Below, one piece after another: positions 9,940-22,179 of a stretch of 64,000 nucleotides of DNA. The notes beneath the pieces were generated by a model that was not told where the DNA came from, ran no database searches, and saw only the letters and a list, made by a program, of their open reading frames with translations. The DNA is from Desmodesmus armatus (taxonomy: Eukaryota; Chlorophyta; Chlorophyceae; Sphaeropleales; Scenedesmaceae): positions 121,002 to 185,001 of the forward strand of contig VIIQ02000564.1 of NCBI GenBank assembly GCA_007449985.2, read 5' to 3'. The translations under genes and the position numbers were made by a program. Numbering within the stretch: the stretch's first letter is position 1; the number at the start of each line of letters is the position of its first letter.

Positions 9940-12299
9940 CACCAGCACCTCCATTACCACCGTGCGGGCCCCTCATTCGTATGTGTCAGGCTGTGCATCA
10001 AGGGCACCGCCCACTGGGTGTGGCCTGCCGGCACCACCATCCACCAATACACCTCCGAGTTCCCATTCTGCAGTGACTTTCGCGCGGTGTCACTGAGCTA
10101 GGTTCACACCGATGCAATCACTGAATACACTCAGACGTGTATCCCATGCGTGGACACCGCTTTACAGGTGGATTGTTCAGGTTGCTGCACATGAGCCTGC
10201 CACCTGCATGTAAGGAGCGCACGCCATGCTGGTCCTCGCGCAACACTGGTATGTGGACACTGCTCAGCTCGGCACCGTGCAGTGTTGTGCCCGCTCGGTG
10301 TTAGCTGCAGGCATTGCGAAAGGGCCAACTGCCAAGAAGAGGTGAGTACTGCACTAGTGCGTACTCGCCTTGTGCAGGCGCGTGGGCGGCTGCAGTACTG
10401 CCTCAGTGACAACCTGAGTGGGCCATAGACCAGGGGTAGGTGCGTGGAAGTTGCAGGCAGGCGATGTGGCTTGCTGCGGGGCTCGCAGGTGATGCACACG
10501 GCTTGCACATCTTGGCCACTGTTACCTGCAGGTTAGTCGCTGGGAGGTAGCCTGGTGCTGTCGTCTTCTTGCCCTATTGAGGAACTGGCCTGCACCAGAC
10601 AATATCCTGCACCAAGCTTTGTGCTGGGGACATGGGTGTGTTTTTGTTTGTCTGCAGAATGTGCATCTGGCCGTATCTGTCTGAGCTGTTTGGTCTGGGG
10701 CATTTTGTTACTGCTGCTCTGTTGTTGTCATGGAACTGAGGATGTCATAGCTTGTCAACCAGTGTTGCCCCCAAAGTTACTGGACTGTGTGCGGGTGTGG
10801 TGTTGCCGCGCAATGGAGCTATCCAATTGGAAATGGCAACCAGTGGTCAGTCTTCAAGGGCTCCGAGCCCTTGAGTCACACCTATGATCGGCGCCCTAGT
10901 GACTTGCATCGCTACAACATATGGCAGTACCCTCCTGCGCATTGGCTCTGCTGACTGCTCATGCAATGATGTGTATCCGCAAGCTGATGAGCGCATGCTG
11001 CCTCACACTTTTTCACATGCTTGATCACCTATGGCTCACACCTGGTCCACATGCAGACCATGCTGCCTGGAACAGCAAGGTCTCAGCCGCATAATGCTGC
11101 TGTGGCGTGTGGCATCAAGTGGTCGCCGGAAAGGCACCCCAGTAGCGCGTGGGTGTGTCAGTCTGTGCAGCATGCTCCGCCAGGAACCACGCGACGCACA
11201 TGCATCCTTCAGGTCATGCATGTACGTTGGCTGCCCCAGAGCCTGAAGATCCCTCGTGATTACTCCCAGCACATAGGCAGTGCCCCACGCGGTACTGCAC
11301 CAGCAACCACAAATTGTGAATGTAACCAAAGATTATGGAGGGGAGAGGGGTACAATCAGAAGTACTACCAGGGGCAAGTACTGCCCAGTAGGCTGCCACC
11401 ACTGTCACACCTACTGCAGCATTGAGTGCACCAGGCGCACTGCCTTGGTGGCTGGTTCACAGGGCTGTCCCCTGCTGACAACCGCTGTCAGCCGTGACGG
11501 TGGATGCAATCCACAGTGGCCATTGGCTGCATGAAGTTCCGTGCCTGAGTGCCCAGCATGCTGCGATAATGCTGGCATGTGTAAGTGCATGCATGGTGTT
11601 GTCTTTCGACTGGGCAGTGTTACATGTGTGGCGTTTGGCTTGGCTGCGTTGCTGCCAGCGGGGCCCAGCACAGCACAGCAGGAGAGCAAGCAAAGCCGTG
11701 ACAAAAGCACACACATGACTGATTCGTGACTCAAACACATCAAATACTTCTACTGGACTACACCTACACTTTGTGGCTAGTCCAGATTGCCTTGATTTCG
11801 TCACAAACAGAGGTTCTTGAAACACAAACACCAGTACTTGGAGAAGTGTTGCTGAGCCCGATCAAGTTTCAAAACGATCTGTTCACCGCGTGAACGTACG
11901 ATTCCAAGCTCCATCCGCTACATCAGCCCCGCAGACACACGCTCTCAAGGGTTGCTGATTGCATTGCTGTTTTCGACCAGCCCACCCGCCTTGGACGTCT
12001 GTAGGCTTTCGAAAGAGGGCTTAGGTTGAAGAACGTAAGGTGAACATGTGAATATGGCTCCACCACATGCCCTGCTTTGATCAGTGCTGTCTCCCAGCAC
12101 TTCCCTCCTGCTGCTGCTGCGGGCGTCCTTGCTGCTGTCCACTACAGGTCAGTTGCGTCAGTCGAAACAGACGCCAGGTCTAATGCATGCTTTGCAGCTG
12201 TACAAGCAGCAGTTTCTTCTATTGGTGCCGCCATTTCTAGTGTGCTGATGAGAATCTCATGCCGCTGTTTGCATATGCATGCTGCTGTACATGTGCAGG
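9940..12299. other. No supported gene
   Basis: Frames on both strands are short and low in protein-like content, and no splice-chainable exons were found. A minus-strand frame at 11945-12142 is divergent from the F-box/LRR gene but shows no recognisable domain. Confidence 0.5.
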
Positions 12300-14831
12300 A
12301 TGGCAAGATTGAGGGCGTCAGAGCCTTCCTGGCTGCTGGAACTGCCAGACCCTTGTTTGGTGGCAGTGCTGCGCTTCACCTATGGTGACGATGACTATCG
12401 CAAGGACCCCATCAGCCTGTTCAGCGCGGCCCGGGCGCACAGCAGGCTGCACCAGGCAGCTGTGCTGGCCCTCAGCAGCTTCAAGGCTGCAGTGACTGAG
12501 CAACAGCAGCTCGACAGCATGTTGCTGTACCTCACCAACCACGGCAACAACATTGGCAGCCTTGACCTTGAAGGGAACTGGCCCTTCATGCCTGGTTCCA
12601 TGGTCGCCTTGCAGCACCTGCCCCACAACGCTCGACGGGTGTTCCAGCCTGTGCTTCAGCCACTTCACACTGCAGCTGCAGCCAGGGGGTGGGTTTCAGG
12701 GTGTGGTGAGTGCCGCGGCGCCTCTCAAGCGGCTGCAAATCCACAGCTGCAACCTGCTTGATGGGGAGGAGGGATTAGCAGCGGCACTGCTGCTGCAGCC
12801 CCAGCTGCAGGATCTCAGCTTCAAGCATGCTTGGAAGGAAGCAGGGGCTCGCATCGAGTGCTTTTCTCGCAACACTCTGCAAAAGCTGCAGCAGCTGACA
12901 TTCCTGGAGCTGCGTGGGTGTGAGCTGAAGGGGCCTGACGGCCTTGAGCACCTGCAGGGCCTGACACGCCTGTAGGAGCTTTGGCTTGACAGCAAGGCTG
13001 CGCCTACCATCCAGGCGGGCATGCTGTCAGGCTTCCAACACTTGACCCTCCTGGATTTGGACGGAGACGGAGACACTGGTGTGCTTGAACCGGGTGCCTT
13101 GGCAGGACAGGTCCAGCTGCAGTCCCTTAGCGTGCTGAGGTACCGCATAGCTGGCGGCTCAGCAGGAGTCACGCAGCTGCTGTTCCAGCTGCAGGACCTG
13201 CAGCAGCTGACCTGCCTGGAACTCACGCACAGTTTACTTGATGGTTTTATTGATGCGGCAGTCGTCCCAGCAACAGCTTACTCAGCCCTCACAGCCAGCA
13301 GCAAGCTGCATCACCTTATCCTCTCCGAATGCATCTTCCCGGCAGGTGTGTGGCCGCTCGTGTTCCCTGCCGACAGGCAGCTGCCACACCTGCAGGAGCT
13401 TGATGTGAGCAAGGTGCTCTATTCTGTAGCGCCTGAAGGCAGCTGGCTGGGGCAGCCGGTACCCGCCACAGTCCCAGAAAGCAGCCGCCTTGTCAGCTGC
13501 TGCCCTGGCCTGCAGTGTCTGGACATACAGGGGCTGCGGCACAGTGCAGAGCTGCTGGGCCCACTGACAGGGCTGAGTGGCTTGAGTGAGTTGAACCTGG
13601 ATGTGCATGACAGCCCAGCAGAAGTGATGGCGGTGGTGTGCCAGCTGACAGGGCTGAAGTGGCTGGAGGTGTCAGATCACAGTGAGGACGACAGGCTCCT
13701 GCTGCAGCTGACACAACTGAAGAAGCTGACGTACCTGGACTACACACCATGTGTGTCAGAAGACGAATTCTTTGACAACTTTTGTTCTGACAAACCGCAG
13801 CGCAGCCGGATGGAGTTCTACTGGAGGGTAAGTTGCTAGTGGTGTAATACAAAACACTGCCGCGCTGTCAGTAAGTCTGTGTCGATGCTGCTGAAATGGG
13901 CCAGCAGGAGCATTGTAATTGGCTGATTCAACTGCATTCATGCCTTGCCAGTTGTGCCCATGTGTGCTTTGTGACGGCTGCAGGCACATGCAGCCATGCC
14001 TGCCTCCTTTTTCCTATTCCTCGCCTTTTTCCTCACAAATGACCTCTCAATTGCCACTTTGCAGCAGTATGGAGGAGGCAGGCCAATATGGCGCCAGCTG
14101 CTGCAACACTTCTTCAACGACAGTGACCCTGCACTGGCACAGCAGGCAGCACTGCTGGCAGACCTTGCGGAGCACCCGACATCAGCCGCAGAGCGACATG
14201 TAGTTGGTAGGTTGATGGGAGGCAGGGGTTCAAATGGCTTGCGGATGGTGGTTAATGGTTACCTGGTACCACTGTTGCTTTGTTGAAACTTGCTCAACGG
14301 TCGGGTCATCAGTGCTGAATGCTGTCCTATGTAGCACTTGGGTTTGTGTGCTGGAGGGGGGGCATGCATGCTTACTCCCGCAGCAGCCGCAGCAGTCGGC
14401 AGCAGGCCTGCTCCACGGTATGTACAGAACTGGTGCACTCGCTGTGGTTGCTGTGCCAGGCACAATCCTATGTGGGTGATTGGGTGGGGAAGGAGCAGGG
14501 GAATAGTGAGTCAGGCAGAGACCATGAGTGAAAGCACAACAAAGCAAGGAGGAGTGCGGTGCTGGCAGAAATCAGGAGGCAGTGAAGGTGCTGTAGGGTG
14601 GGGGAAGGAACAGGGATCACGTGAGAAGGGACTACTGGGCTGGAAGGTGACAAGGCAACATGTGCAATGAGGCTTGTTTCATGGCGCACAGCTGCTAACC
14701 AACTGTTGCTGTCGGTTGTTGCAGGAAGTGCTGCAGGAAGTGCCGCACCAGGTTCTTTTGGTGCAAGCTCATGCTGGTTTGGAAAGGTGCTCCGACACCT
14801 GGACTGTCGGGCACAGCAGTGGTGGAGCTGA
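12300..14831 (+). pseudogene. F-box/leucine-rich-repeat protein gene, disrupted
   Basis: Exons are 12300-13827, 14065-14206 and 14725-14831 (TGA at 14829), with GT-AG junctions in phase. The N-terminus has an F-box-like segment (WLLELPDPCLVAVLRFT, then a SLFSAARAHSRLHQ helix). Leucine-rich repeats follow with L-x-x-L-x-L spacing, for example LQQLTFLELRGC, LQQLTCLELTHS and LKWLEVSD. F-box proteins recruit substrates to SCF ubiquitin ligases. Two lesions are visible. Exon 1 is 1528 nt, one too many; an extra A at 12627-12628 shifts the frame from LPHN to the TLDGCSSL frame. An in-frame TAG at 12973-12975 replaces what is probably a CAG in LTRL-x-ELWLDS. Everything around the lesions reads as good protein, so the break is recent or a sequence error. 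The last exons are Q-rich and then S/G-rich. Confidence 0.7.
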
Positions 14832-15029
14832 GTGCTGGTGGTGCAATTGCGTGCAGCAGCAGGGAGATCTGTGGATTAGGGCAGTGGTAATCAAACCCCA
14901 GTGTACTGCCAGCAGTGGCAGTCAAAGGCTTTCGATGGTGTGTGCGTGTGGATGAATGAATGAATGAATGAATGGTGGTCACTGTGTTGGTGAGAGTGTC
15001 AACGGGTGCTAGTGGTGACTTGCCTGTCA

Positions 15030-15680
15030 GTCTGGTGGCAGGTGATGGGGACAGGGCAGCGCGGTAGTTAACGCGCATGCTGCTGCTGTCGGAGAGCCTG
15101 GTGCATGCCTTGAAGCCTGTGCATGTCGGTGGTGATTTCTCAGCAGGTGGATGATGGGGACAGGGCAGCACGGTGGTTGACACGCATGCTGCTGCTGTCG
15201 GAGAGCTTGGTGCATGCCTTGAAGCCTGTGCAGGCTGGGTGGTGGATTTTACACAGGCGGATCATGGGGACAGGGCAGCGCGGTAGTTGACACGCATGCT
15301 GCTGCTGTTGGAGAGCTTGGTGCATGCCTTGAAGCCTGTGCATGCTGGGTGGTGATTTCCACACAGGTGGATGATGGGGGACAGGGCAGCGTGCTACTTG
15401 ACACGCATGCTGCTGCTGTCGGAGAGCCTGGTGCATGCCTTGAAGCCTGTGCAGGCTGGGTGGTGATTTCTCAGCAGGTGGATGATGGGGACAGGGCAGC
15501 ACGGTAGTTGACACGCATGCTGCTGCTGTCGGAGAGCCTGGTGCATGCCTTGAAGCCTGTGCATGTCGGTGGTGATTTCTCAGCAGGTGGATGATGGGGA
15601 CAGGGCAGCGCGGTAGTTGACACGCGTGCTGCTGCTGTTGGAGAGCTTGGTGCATGCATTGAAGCCTGTGCATGCTGGGG
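15030..15680. repeat. 110-bp tandem repeat, about six copies
   Basis: The landmark gacagggcag recurs near 15050, 15160, 15270, 15380, 15490 and 15600, a period of about 110 bp. Each unit carries cacgcatgctgctgctgt, then ggagag, then ggtgcatgccttgaagcctg. Copies differ by a few percent and the last is incomplete. It starts about 200 bp after the end of the disrupted F-box/LRR gene. Long minus-strand frames here are only the repeat read through. Confidence 0.9.
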
Positions 15681-15689
15681 GTAAATTTG

Positions 15690-17925
15690 TAGGTAGGGAC
15701 CTGGAACTGTTTGCGCTGGCAGAAGCTTTCCATTGTTGTCACGTAATGATGTGCTGAAAGCTACAACACAAGGGCGGTGCAGGATGTTTGCTGTGCATGC
15801 CAGTTTTGCTGCTGCATCGGCGGCTATCGACTACAAATGCAACCGTTTGCAAGCTACTGGTTGGTTGGGTGTTTGTAGCAGGGCGTAGCTACCTTGCACA
15901 GTGGGTATGTGCCAACTTTGATGGTCACTGCGCAACAGCCATGTTGTGGCGTGATGCTGGTATGTTGTCTGGCTGACAGTAGATTGGCATTGTGGGGTTT
16001 GTGCTAAGTGTGATGAAGGAAAACTGTGGCGTCCTTGTTTGCGGTTGTACAAGAGCTACTGGAGGAATATGTGGTGGGTATGGATGTCATTGAGTCCATA
16101 CTGTGAGTGGTAAGCCAGTGCACCGTGTGGCTTGTGCGCACACGTTGCGCGTGGCTTGTCAGCCTGTCGGCGTCGAGCAATGCCGGATTGCTCATTTAGT
16201 GGCATCTGTATATAGCCAGCATGTGGGCATGGGCATGTGCGCAGCTGCAACATGTCAGCATGGTGTGTGGCTGCTACAGTCTGGGTCTCGAGGTAGGTAC
16301 TCCAATAGTACTGTTGACAGTGGTGGTGGGCTGTACCGAGAGGCTCTCGGTACTCCACTCCCCTGTAACTGCATGGGCAACACTTCACCACACTACTGTA
16401 CAAGCCTGCATTCCTCAGCCCCATGCTCCATGCAACTGGCATCAAAGCGTACACCCGGTGACTGGACGATCTTGCAGTTGCGGGCCAGAATGAGCATTAG
16501 CTTCGCTGGGCTAATCTTCAGCAGCAATTGTGCTGCACGCATGCAACAATTGGGATGCGCAGCCTGGCAGGTATCCCACACCACAGCAAGCCCAGGCGAT
16601 GCGTTTGGGGGCTGTACCCACTACATGCCTGTACACACCTGACCGCTACCAACTCAAGCTACACCTGACCACGGCAACCTGATAGCATTCAACACGGAAG
16701 CACAGCATACTGGCTGACAGGCCTTGAATTGCCATGATGGGTCACCACTGGTTGGCAGTGGTTTTAACTCGGTGGGGAGTGCAATATGCAGCATGTGCTG
16801 CATACTGCCGTTGCTTTCGGCTGTGGCTATCCCACATTGTAGCGGTGCGCTGCATGCCGTATAGTTGAGGTGTGTGGGTCTTGCAGGGTGGCTGGCTGCG
16901 TTGACAAAGAGGATGTGCGGTAGTCAGTAGTGGCATTGTGCGTGAGGGCGTGAGCGCCAAAGCATTCGAGTGGCACAGTGCAGTCTGCAGTGTGAGGGTG
17001 GCATGGCAGTGCATACAAAGAACTATTCGGCAGCAGCGCAAGTTTGTACAAGAAGCTTTGCAAAACCAAGGGCCTTGCACACAGGCATGTGCCGGCTAGC
17101 AACAGGCAGAGGCAGCATTCACGGTTGTCATGACTCGTGACTCATGATGCAAGGCCGCCTGGCATGATGGCACAGGCAGCTTTCATGATTGTCATGATGC
17201 AAGGCAGCCTGCCAGGCCTGCCAGGCCAGTGGCAGCCCGGCACTGGGCTCTGGAGCCATTCCATCACTGATCGCACATGTAGATGTTGTCATGAATGACA
17301 TTATGTGGACGCCTGATTGCTATTGCCGGCATGCTGGCGTAGGGGTATGCTCAACAGGACAGTACTGATAGAAGTTACACTGCCAGTGGCAAACACGGTA
17401 CTGCAAGTCACTGCCAGACCCCAAAGACTGTTTTGAGGCATAGTACTTTAGTGTGTGCATGTCAATGAACACCTCTAGAGGTGTGACAGATCTGTCACAC
17501 CTGTCAAGCCTTAAGGCCATCAATATCTTGTACTTACTGAGAAAATGCATGCGTGTAAGACACTTCAAAGACTTAGGGGGTTGCAGGCCGAAGAAAGTCA
17601 TACATCTGATGCAGGCAGAGCATGGGTGCGAAGCATGATTGTCATAATCAGCATCAAGTTACACGGGGTGCCACCACAGTGTGTGAAAAGCAACAAATCT
17701 ATCCAGGTGCACGTGCAACAACAGCACCAACATACGTCAGTAAGGGGGCGTTCTGCGCAGATACCCCTGCCAAAGAACAAAGATAAGCACAATGTGGCCC
17801 CAATACAGACAGATCAGCGAGTCTGGTTTTCTGCAAGCACGGCCCAATACACCATAGGGCTGCCATCCGGGTTCCAGCAGCTGTCCGTGAGGTATCATAA
17901 CCAGCGGCAGTGGCGGCAGCAGCAG
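15690..17925. other. No supported gene
   Basis: No domain or splice-chainable exon was seen. Small features are a near-perfect 10-bp palindrome at about 16333-16353 (gtaccgagag/ctctcggtac) and short imperfect repeats of gattgtcatgatgcaaggc around 17127-17205. A TGTAA on the minus strand near 17660 may be the polyadenylation signal of the ankyrin gene that ends at 17926. Confidence 0.5.
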
Positions 17926-19643
17926 CTAGAGCCACACGCGCCCTGCCAGGTGGAACCTGCCAATGGCAGCAGCGACAAAGGCAAACAAAACGCACCAGGC
18001 TGCCAACAGCGCTGCTGCTAGCATGCAGAGCGCAAACACACTGGGCAGCCTGCAGATGACGATAATCCCTCTTGCCAACTCGACGATATTAGGCCCCACA
18101 GTGCTGCTTGATGGGGGCTTCACTGCTGGCAGCAGTGCGGCAAGCTTTGACAGGACGCTGGTGAGGTTGGCTTTGCTGGGGACAATGCTTGCCTGCACAT
18201 AGGTGGTGCAGAAAGCGGTACAACGAGCATACGTTGGGGAATGGTTGGCAGGTGGCTTGTGCGTGTAGTCCTTGTGACAACGATACTAGCCTGTTGATCA
18301 GAAATCAGGTGGCAGCGATGCGAGTGTCTACTATAGTAGCTACTAATAGACGCAGTAGTACTGCAATAGTTGTGCAAGCCATGACCGTCAGTGTGGTCCC
18401 ATTGGTGGGGTACCAGAACTGCCGCAGTTACGGTAACAACAGGTGTGCTGCAAACAGCCACAAAACGTCTCCTGAATGAGAGAACTGGACTTGATATGTG
18501 GAGGAACCCACCGTCAACATGACAGCTGGAGAGCGTACCTAAAGTTCCTGAAATTGACCCGGCTGTGACACTGCTTTCTGACCCTGGGGAATAACCTTTT
18601 GAGGAAGTTCTGACGAGTAAGCCCGCCTGCAATGCGCCCCCCCAAACCCCCGCCCCCAGGGCAGGCCCCCACAACCAACAATATGCACACTTTCCCGCCA
18701 GTCCTTCCCCCCCCCCCCCCCGCACCTGCAGGGCACCAGCCTGATGGTCTGTCTGCTCCAACTCGGCGGTGCCTGCTGCGCCCACAGCACCAGGCCCTGT
18801 GTCGGACACAGCTGCAGCAACAGCAGCAGATGCAGCAGGCGCACCAGCAGCCTCTCCTGCTGACAGCACAGCTGCATCTGCTGGTGCCCCACCCGCGGCC
18901 TGGTGCGCAGCCTGCCGGGCAGTGACTGCTGCAGTGGCTGCAGAGGTGCTTATGCCTGCCACCTGCAGCTGCTTTTGTGTGATTGCAATCTGAACCGTGA
19001 GGTCGTGCAGTTTTGGCCACTTTGCCTCCTCCTCCCGTACACTGTCTTCAGCAGCCTGCCACTGCTCCAGCACTACAGCTGCCACTGATTTATGAGCAAC
19101 TTGAAGCACTGCTGCTGCTGCCTGGCTGTCTTGCTCCAGTAGAGCCTGTAGCACCATGGTGACCATCTCTGGCCGACGTGCAACTGCTCGCTTAGCTGCA
19201 CCTGCCAGGGTCTCAGGTGCCAGCTGAGGCGCAGCCAGCAGGGCCTGCAAGACTTCTGCATTGCCGGCAGCTACTGCTTCATTCAGCGGTGTCTGGTCGT
19301 CTGCAACACCTGCATTGACGTCTGCCTGTGCAGCCAACAGGAGCTGCACAATTGCCAGGTGATTGCGATATGCCGCCATGTGCAGAGCTGTGTAATACTC
19401 GTGAACAGCTGCATTTACTGACGCATGTGCATTCAACAGCACCTGCACCACTTCAGTGTTACCATTCTGTGCAGCATAGTGCAGGGCTGTCCAGCCTGCT
19501 ATACTAGCTGTATCAGTTGCTGCGCCTGCTGCTACAAGCAGTCTGACTGCTGTTGCATCCCCAACTCCGGAGCGGGAGCCTGCTGCCTGATGCAGAGCAG
19601 CGTCGTGAACATCAGCGCAGTAAGCGGATACTGTCTGCCCCAT
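17926..19643 (-). CDS. Ankyrin-repeat protein with C-terminal transmembrane segment
   Basis: Two exons, 18726-19643 (306 codons) and 17926-18192 (89 codons with stop), are joined by a 533-bp phase-0 intron, giving 394 residues. The N-terminal third holds about four ankyrin repeats: residues 13-46, 50-79 (GWTALHYAAQNGNTEVVQVL), 83-112 (YTALHMAAYRNHLAIVQLL) and 116-138. A helical region follows (LEQWQAAEDSVREEEAKW), then an Ala-rich stretch. The last exon carries one strong hydrophobic segment (VFALCMLAAALLAAWCVLF) near the end, suggesting a tail-anchored membrane protein with cytosolic ankyrin repeats. The reading frame continues past 18726 into the intron, but only as low-complexity sequence across a poly-C run, so the donor CAG|gtgcgg is preferred. 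The function is unknown. A MITE lies 67 bp upstream of the ATG. Confidence 0.7.
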
Positions 19644-19709
19644 TCAGCGTCATGGAACCAGAGCTGCAAACAGATCAGAATTGGCAAGCAAGCGGTGCGT
19701 CATGACCTG

Positions 19710-20102
19710 CAGTACCGTACTGCCACGAGTGGTTCGATAAATAAATAATTATTTCAGAAAAGTTGCGAAATATCGAATGCACCAAACAATTGCCTGGCGT
19801 CCCCTTGTCGAATGGTTGAGAAAATGCCCCTGCCAGTCCCACCCCCTTGCAGGAGCGTAAAACGGGCTGTTTGACATGCCAGACCAGTCTTAGAGTATGT
19901 GATGGTTATAAAAAAGTTTGTATGGTGTGTTTCAGGCCCTAGGCACTGCGCACAGCAACAGCAGCAGGTCACAGAGCACCATCCATCATTCAGGTGTCGA
20001 ACCCTCGGAAACACTGCCTGGACTCCTTGTCGAATGCCTGGGACAACTTTATATTGCATTCGATAAAAAAATCCTCGAACTACTCGTGGCAGTACGGTAC
20101 TG
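19710..20102. mobile_element. MITE (non-autonomous DNA transposon) with 28-bp terminal inverted repeats
   Basis: The ends 19710-19737 (CAGTACCGTACTGCCACGAG...) and 20075-20102 are inverted repeats with one mismatch in 28 bp. Weaker inverted similarity extends inward (cgaatgcac/cgaatgcaa). The element is 393 bp, AT-richer than its surroundings, and encodes no transposase. Possible decayed 8-bp target duplications flank it (atgacctg / atgctgtg, 5 of 8 matching), which would fit a hAT-type element. That assignment is tentative. Confidence 0.8.
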
Positions 20103-20110
20103 ATGCTGTG

Positions 20111-22179
20111 AAACTGCATATCAATGCTTGGGGCCGGCTCCTAGAATGCACCACCAGAGCTTTCATGTTGCATGCGCTTGGTGTGCTGCGAGTGGGAGGC
20201 CAGCAGGACTCAAGTGCATTGAGTTGGAGTGCAGCACAAAGGACTGCCTTATGTGGTGACGACAGCCCATGATGCAGGCAGCTCCCAAAGTGCTTGGCCT
20301 CCAGCTCAGCTATCCCTTCCCTGACACCCTCTCAACATGATGGAGCCCCCAAACATGCTGCATATGATCTGTTGGGTATACTTACAGAGGTCGGGCATCA
20401 AGTGGGTTTCATTGTAGACGCCAAATGTCAATGTTTTCAAACATGGCTGCCTATTGAAGCATGCAGTTGCTGGGGACCAAAGCCACTGTCAGTTGACGGC
20501 AACAGCGGTATCGTCTGGTTTGTGGGTTGGGCAAGTGAGGAAGGAATTGCTGTTGGAACACCAATATCAACGTCGTCACCCCCTGCGTCACCCCCACCTC
20601 AGGACCGGAAGTCGGACGGAAGTCGACCTTGCGCGCCGACACCGCGAGCGGCGTTTGTTCGAAGCTTGCGGTGATTTCGAGCACAGCTGGAACGGCGAGC
20701 TAAGTCACCAGAGCTCGTTTCAACAAACCCTGACGCCTGTCCGTGATTCTCGCTGCCTGTTCATTGCTGCTGAGGACAATGCAGTAGGTCCAAGGGCAGG
20801 GTCTGCAGGCTTTAGGGCGCTGAGTCAGCTGCTAAGGGCGCTGCAGCAGCCAAAACAGCATTGCCCTGCACAAGGCACTCTATCAGCATCACTGATTGAG
20901 TGCTGAGGGTGCGAAGGGTAAATTTATGTCTGTGAGTCTTAGCAGCACAGCACCAGCAGACTTGGGGGTGGGGATCTGGAAGTGGTATCTGGACGGCAGC
21001 AACAGCAGTCTTAGCAGTAGTCATACCCCTGGCAGTGAGAAGGGGGCAGCCAGTCACTGGGCAACAGAGAGGCACCCCTGGTAAAACCCAAAAACAAGAG
21101 GCAGCACGACTGTCCGGCCCGTTTGCCTTTGCTGGCCGTTTCTATGGACTTGAGTACTCTAATTGGCTTCTGGATTGTCCTTCCTTCACAGCCATCCATT
21201 TGCCACACCGGCCCCTGGCTGCCACCGCAATGCCTGCAATCACTGAATGGTCCCACGTCGAGACACGCTGCTGATAAAATGCAGTCGCACTGCCAGCCCA
21301 GCAGCGTATCTGGCAAAGGTTTGCAGTTTTGGTTTCACACGACCCTGGGAACACCAATCAAGACATGTCCAATGGTTGGGCCATGCAGCACCCGCTCAAG
21401 GGCTCCTTTAAATTGGGAAGGTCTATGGTTTGCTTGAGGTCCCGATGAGCCGAGGGTGGTTCAGCAGACCTCAACACCAGCTCCCCAACTTGCTATCACT
21501 GCATGTGTATCTAGGGTTGCAGTCTTGGCAGGTTTGGTCGTGGCTACTGTTTGCTCCTGCTGGGCTGATGCCGTGCATCGGCTGGGGCGGATAGGCGGAC
21601 TAAGCGCATCATCCTCCAGCTGTTGGCACGCATCAGCTGCCCGTTTGGTGTACAACTGATGTGTCTCGATACTGCTGCACTTCGCTGAAACCACACCACA
21701 GTGCTTCCCACGCCTCCCATCCCATCCAGTGAGCAGATCAGTAACAAGCTGAAGTCCTATATACAAGACATGTGTACTTCGATGAAGTTCTAATCTTTGA
21801 ATATCACAATTCTGATGCACATTGTGTGTGCAGCTGGGCCTCTTTTGCTCTACATGTGCTGGCTTGCAGACTGCCAGCAGCAGTGATCTGAGTACGCGAG
21901 GTTGGCAACAGGTGGCTTAAGAGTGGGCAACTTTTACGTTATTACCGTCAGCAATACTGACAAGACTTCTCTCAAAGCTTTGGAGCCTTAACAAGCGATC
22001 CAGAAATTTGAGTGACAACATCTGTATGCCCTGAGGGTCTGCACCAACACGCTTCCGGAAGAGCAACGCTCTGTGTCCGATCCAAGGCTGTGTTAACTTT
22101 GTGTAAAGTACAGATCATACCCCAGATCATACTTCTGTCTAAGAGCCAGCCGGGAGCACAGTGAACCAGACCTCTAGCC
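20111..22179. other. No supported gene
   Basis: Frames are short and mixed, and no recognised domain or splice-chainable exon was seen. The last few hundred bases should contain the promoter and 5' leader of the LSM14-like gene starting at 22180. Confidence 0.45.

Noticed and set aside
11945..12142. Minus-strand ORF divergent from the F-box/LRR gene
   Set aside because: 65 codons, no domain, no splice partner; likely chance.
15140..15742. 200-codon minus-strand frame
   Set aside because: It is read-through of the 110-bp tandem repeat, with HACQLPRCPVP-type periodicity only.
18120..18725. Continuation of the ankyrin frame to 507 residues
   Set aside because: It crosses a poly-C run and becomes low-complexity; a phase-0 intron with good sites leads instead to an exon with a membrane helix and stop.
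19754..20119. 121-codon minus-strand frame as a transposase
   Set aside because: It lies inside the MITE, spans its inverted repeat and shows no transposase motif.
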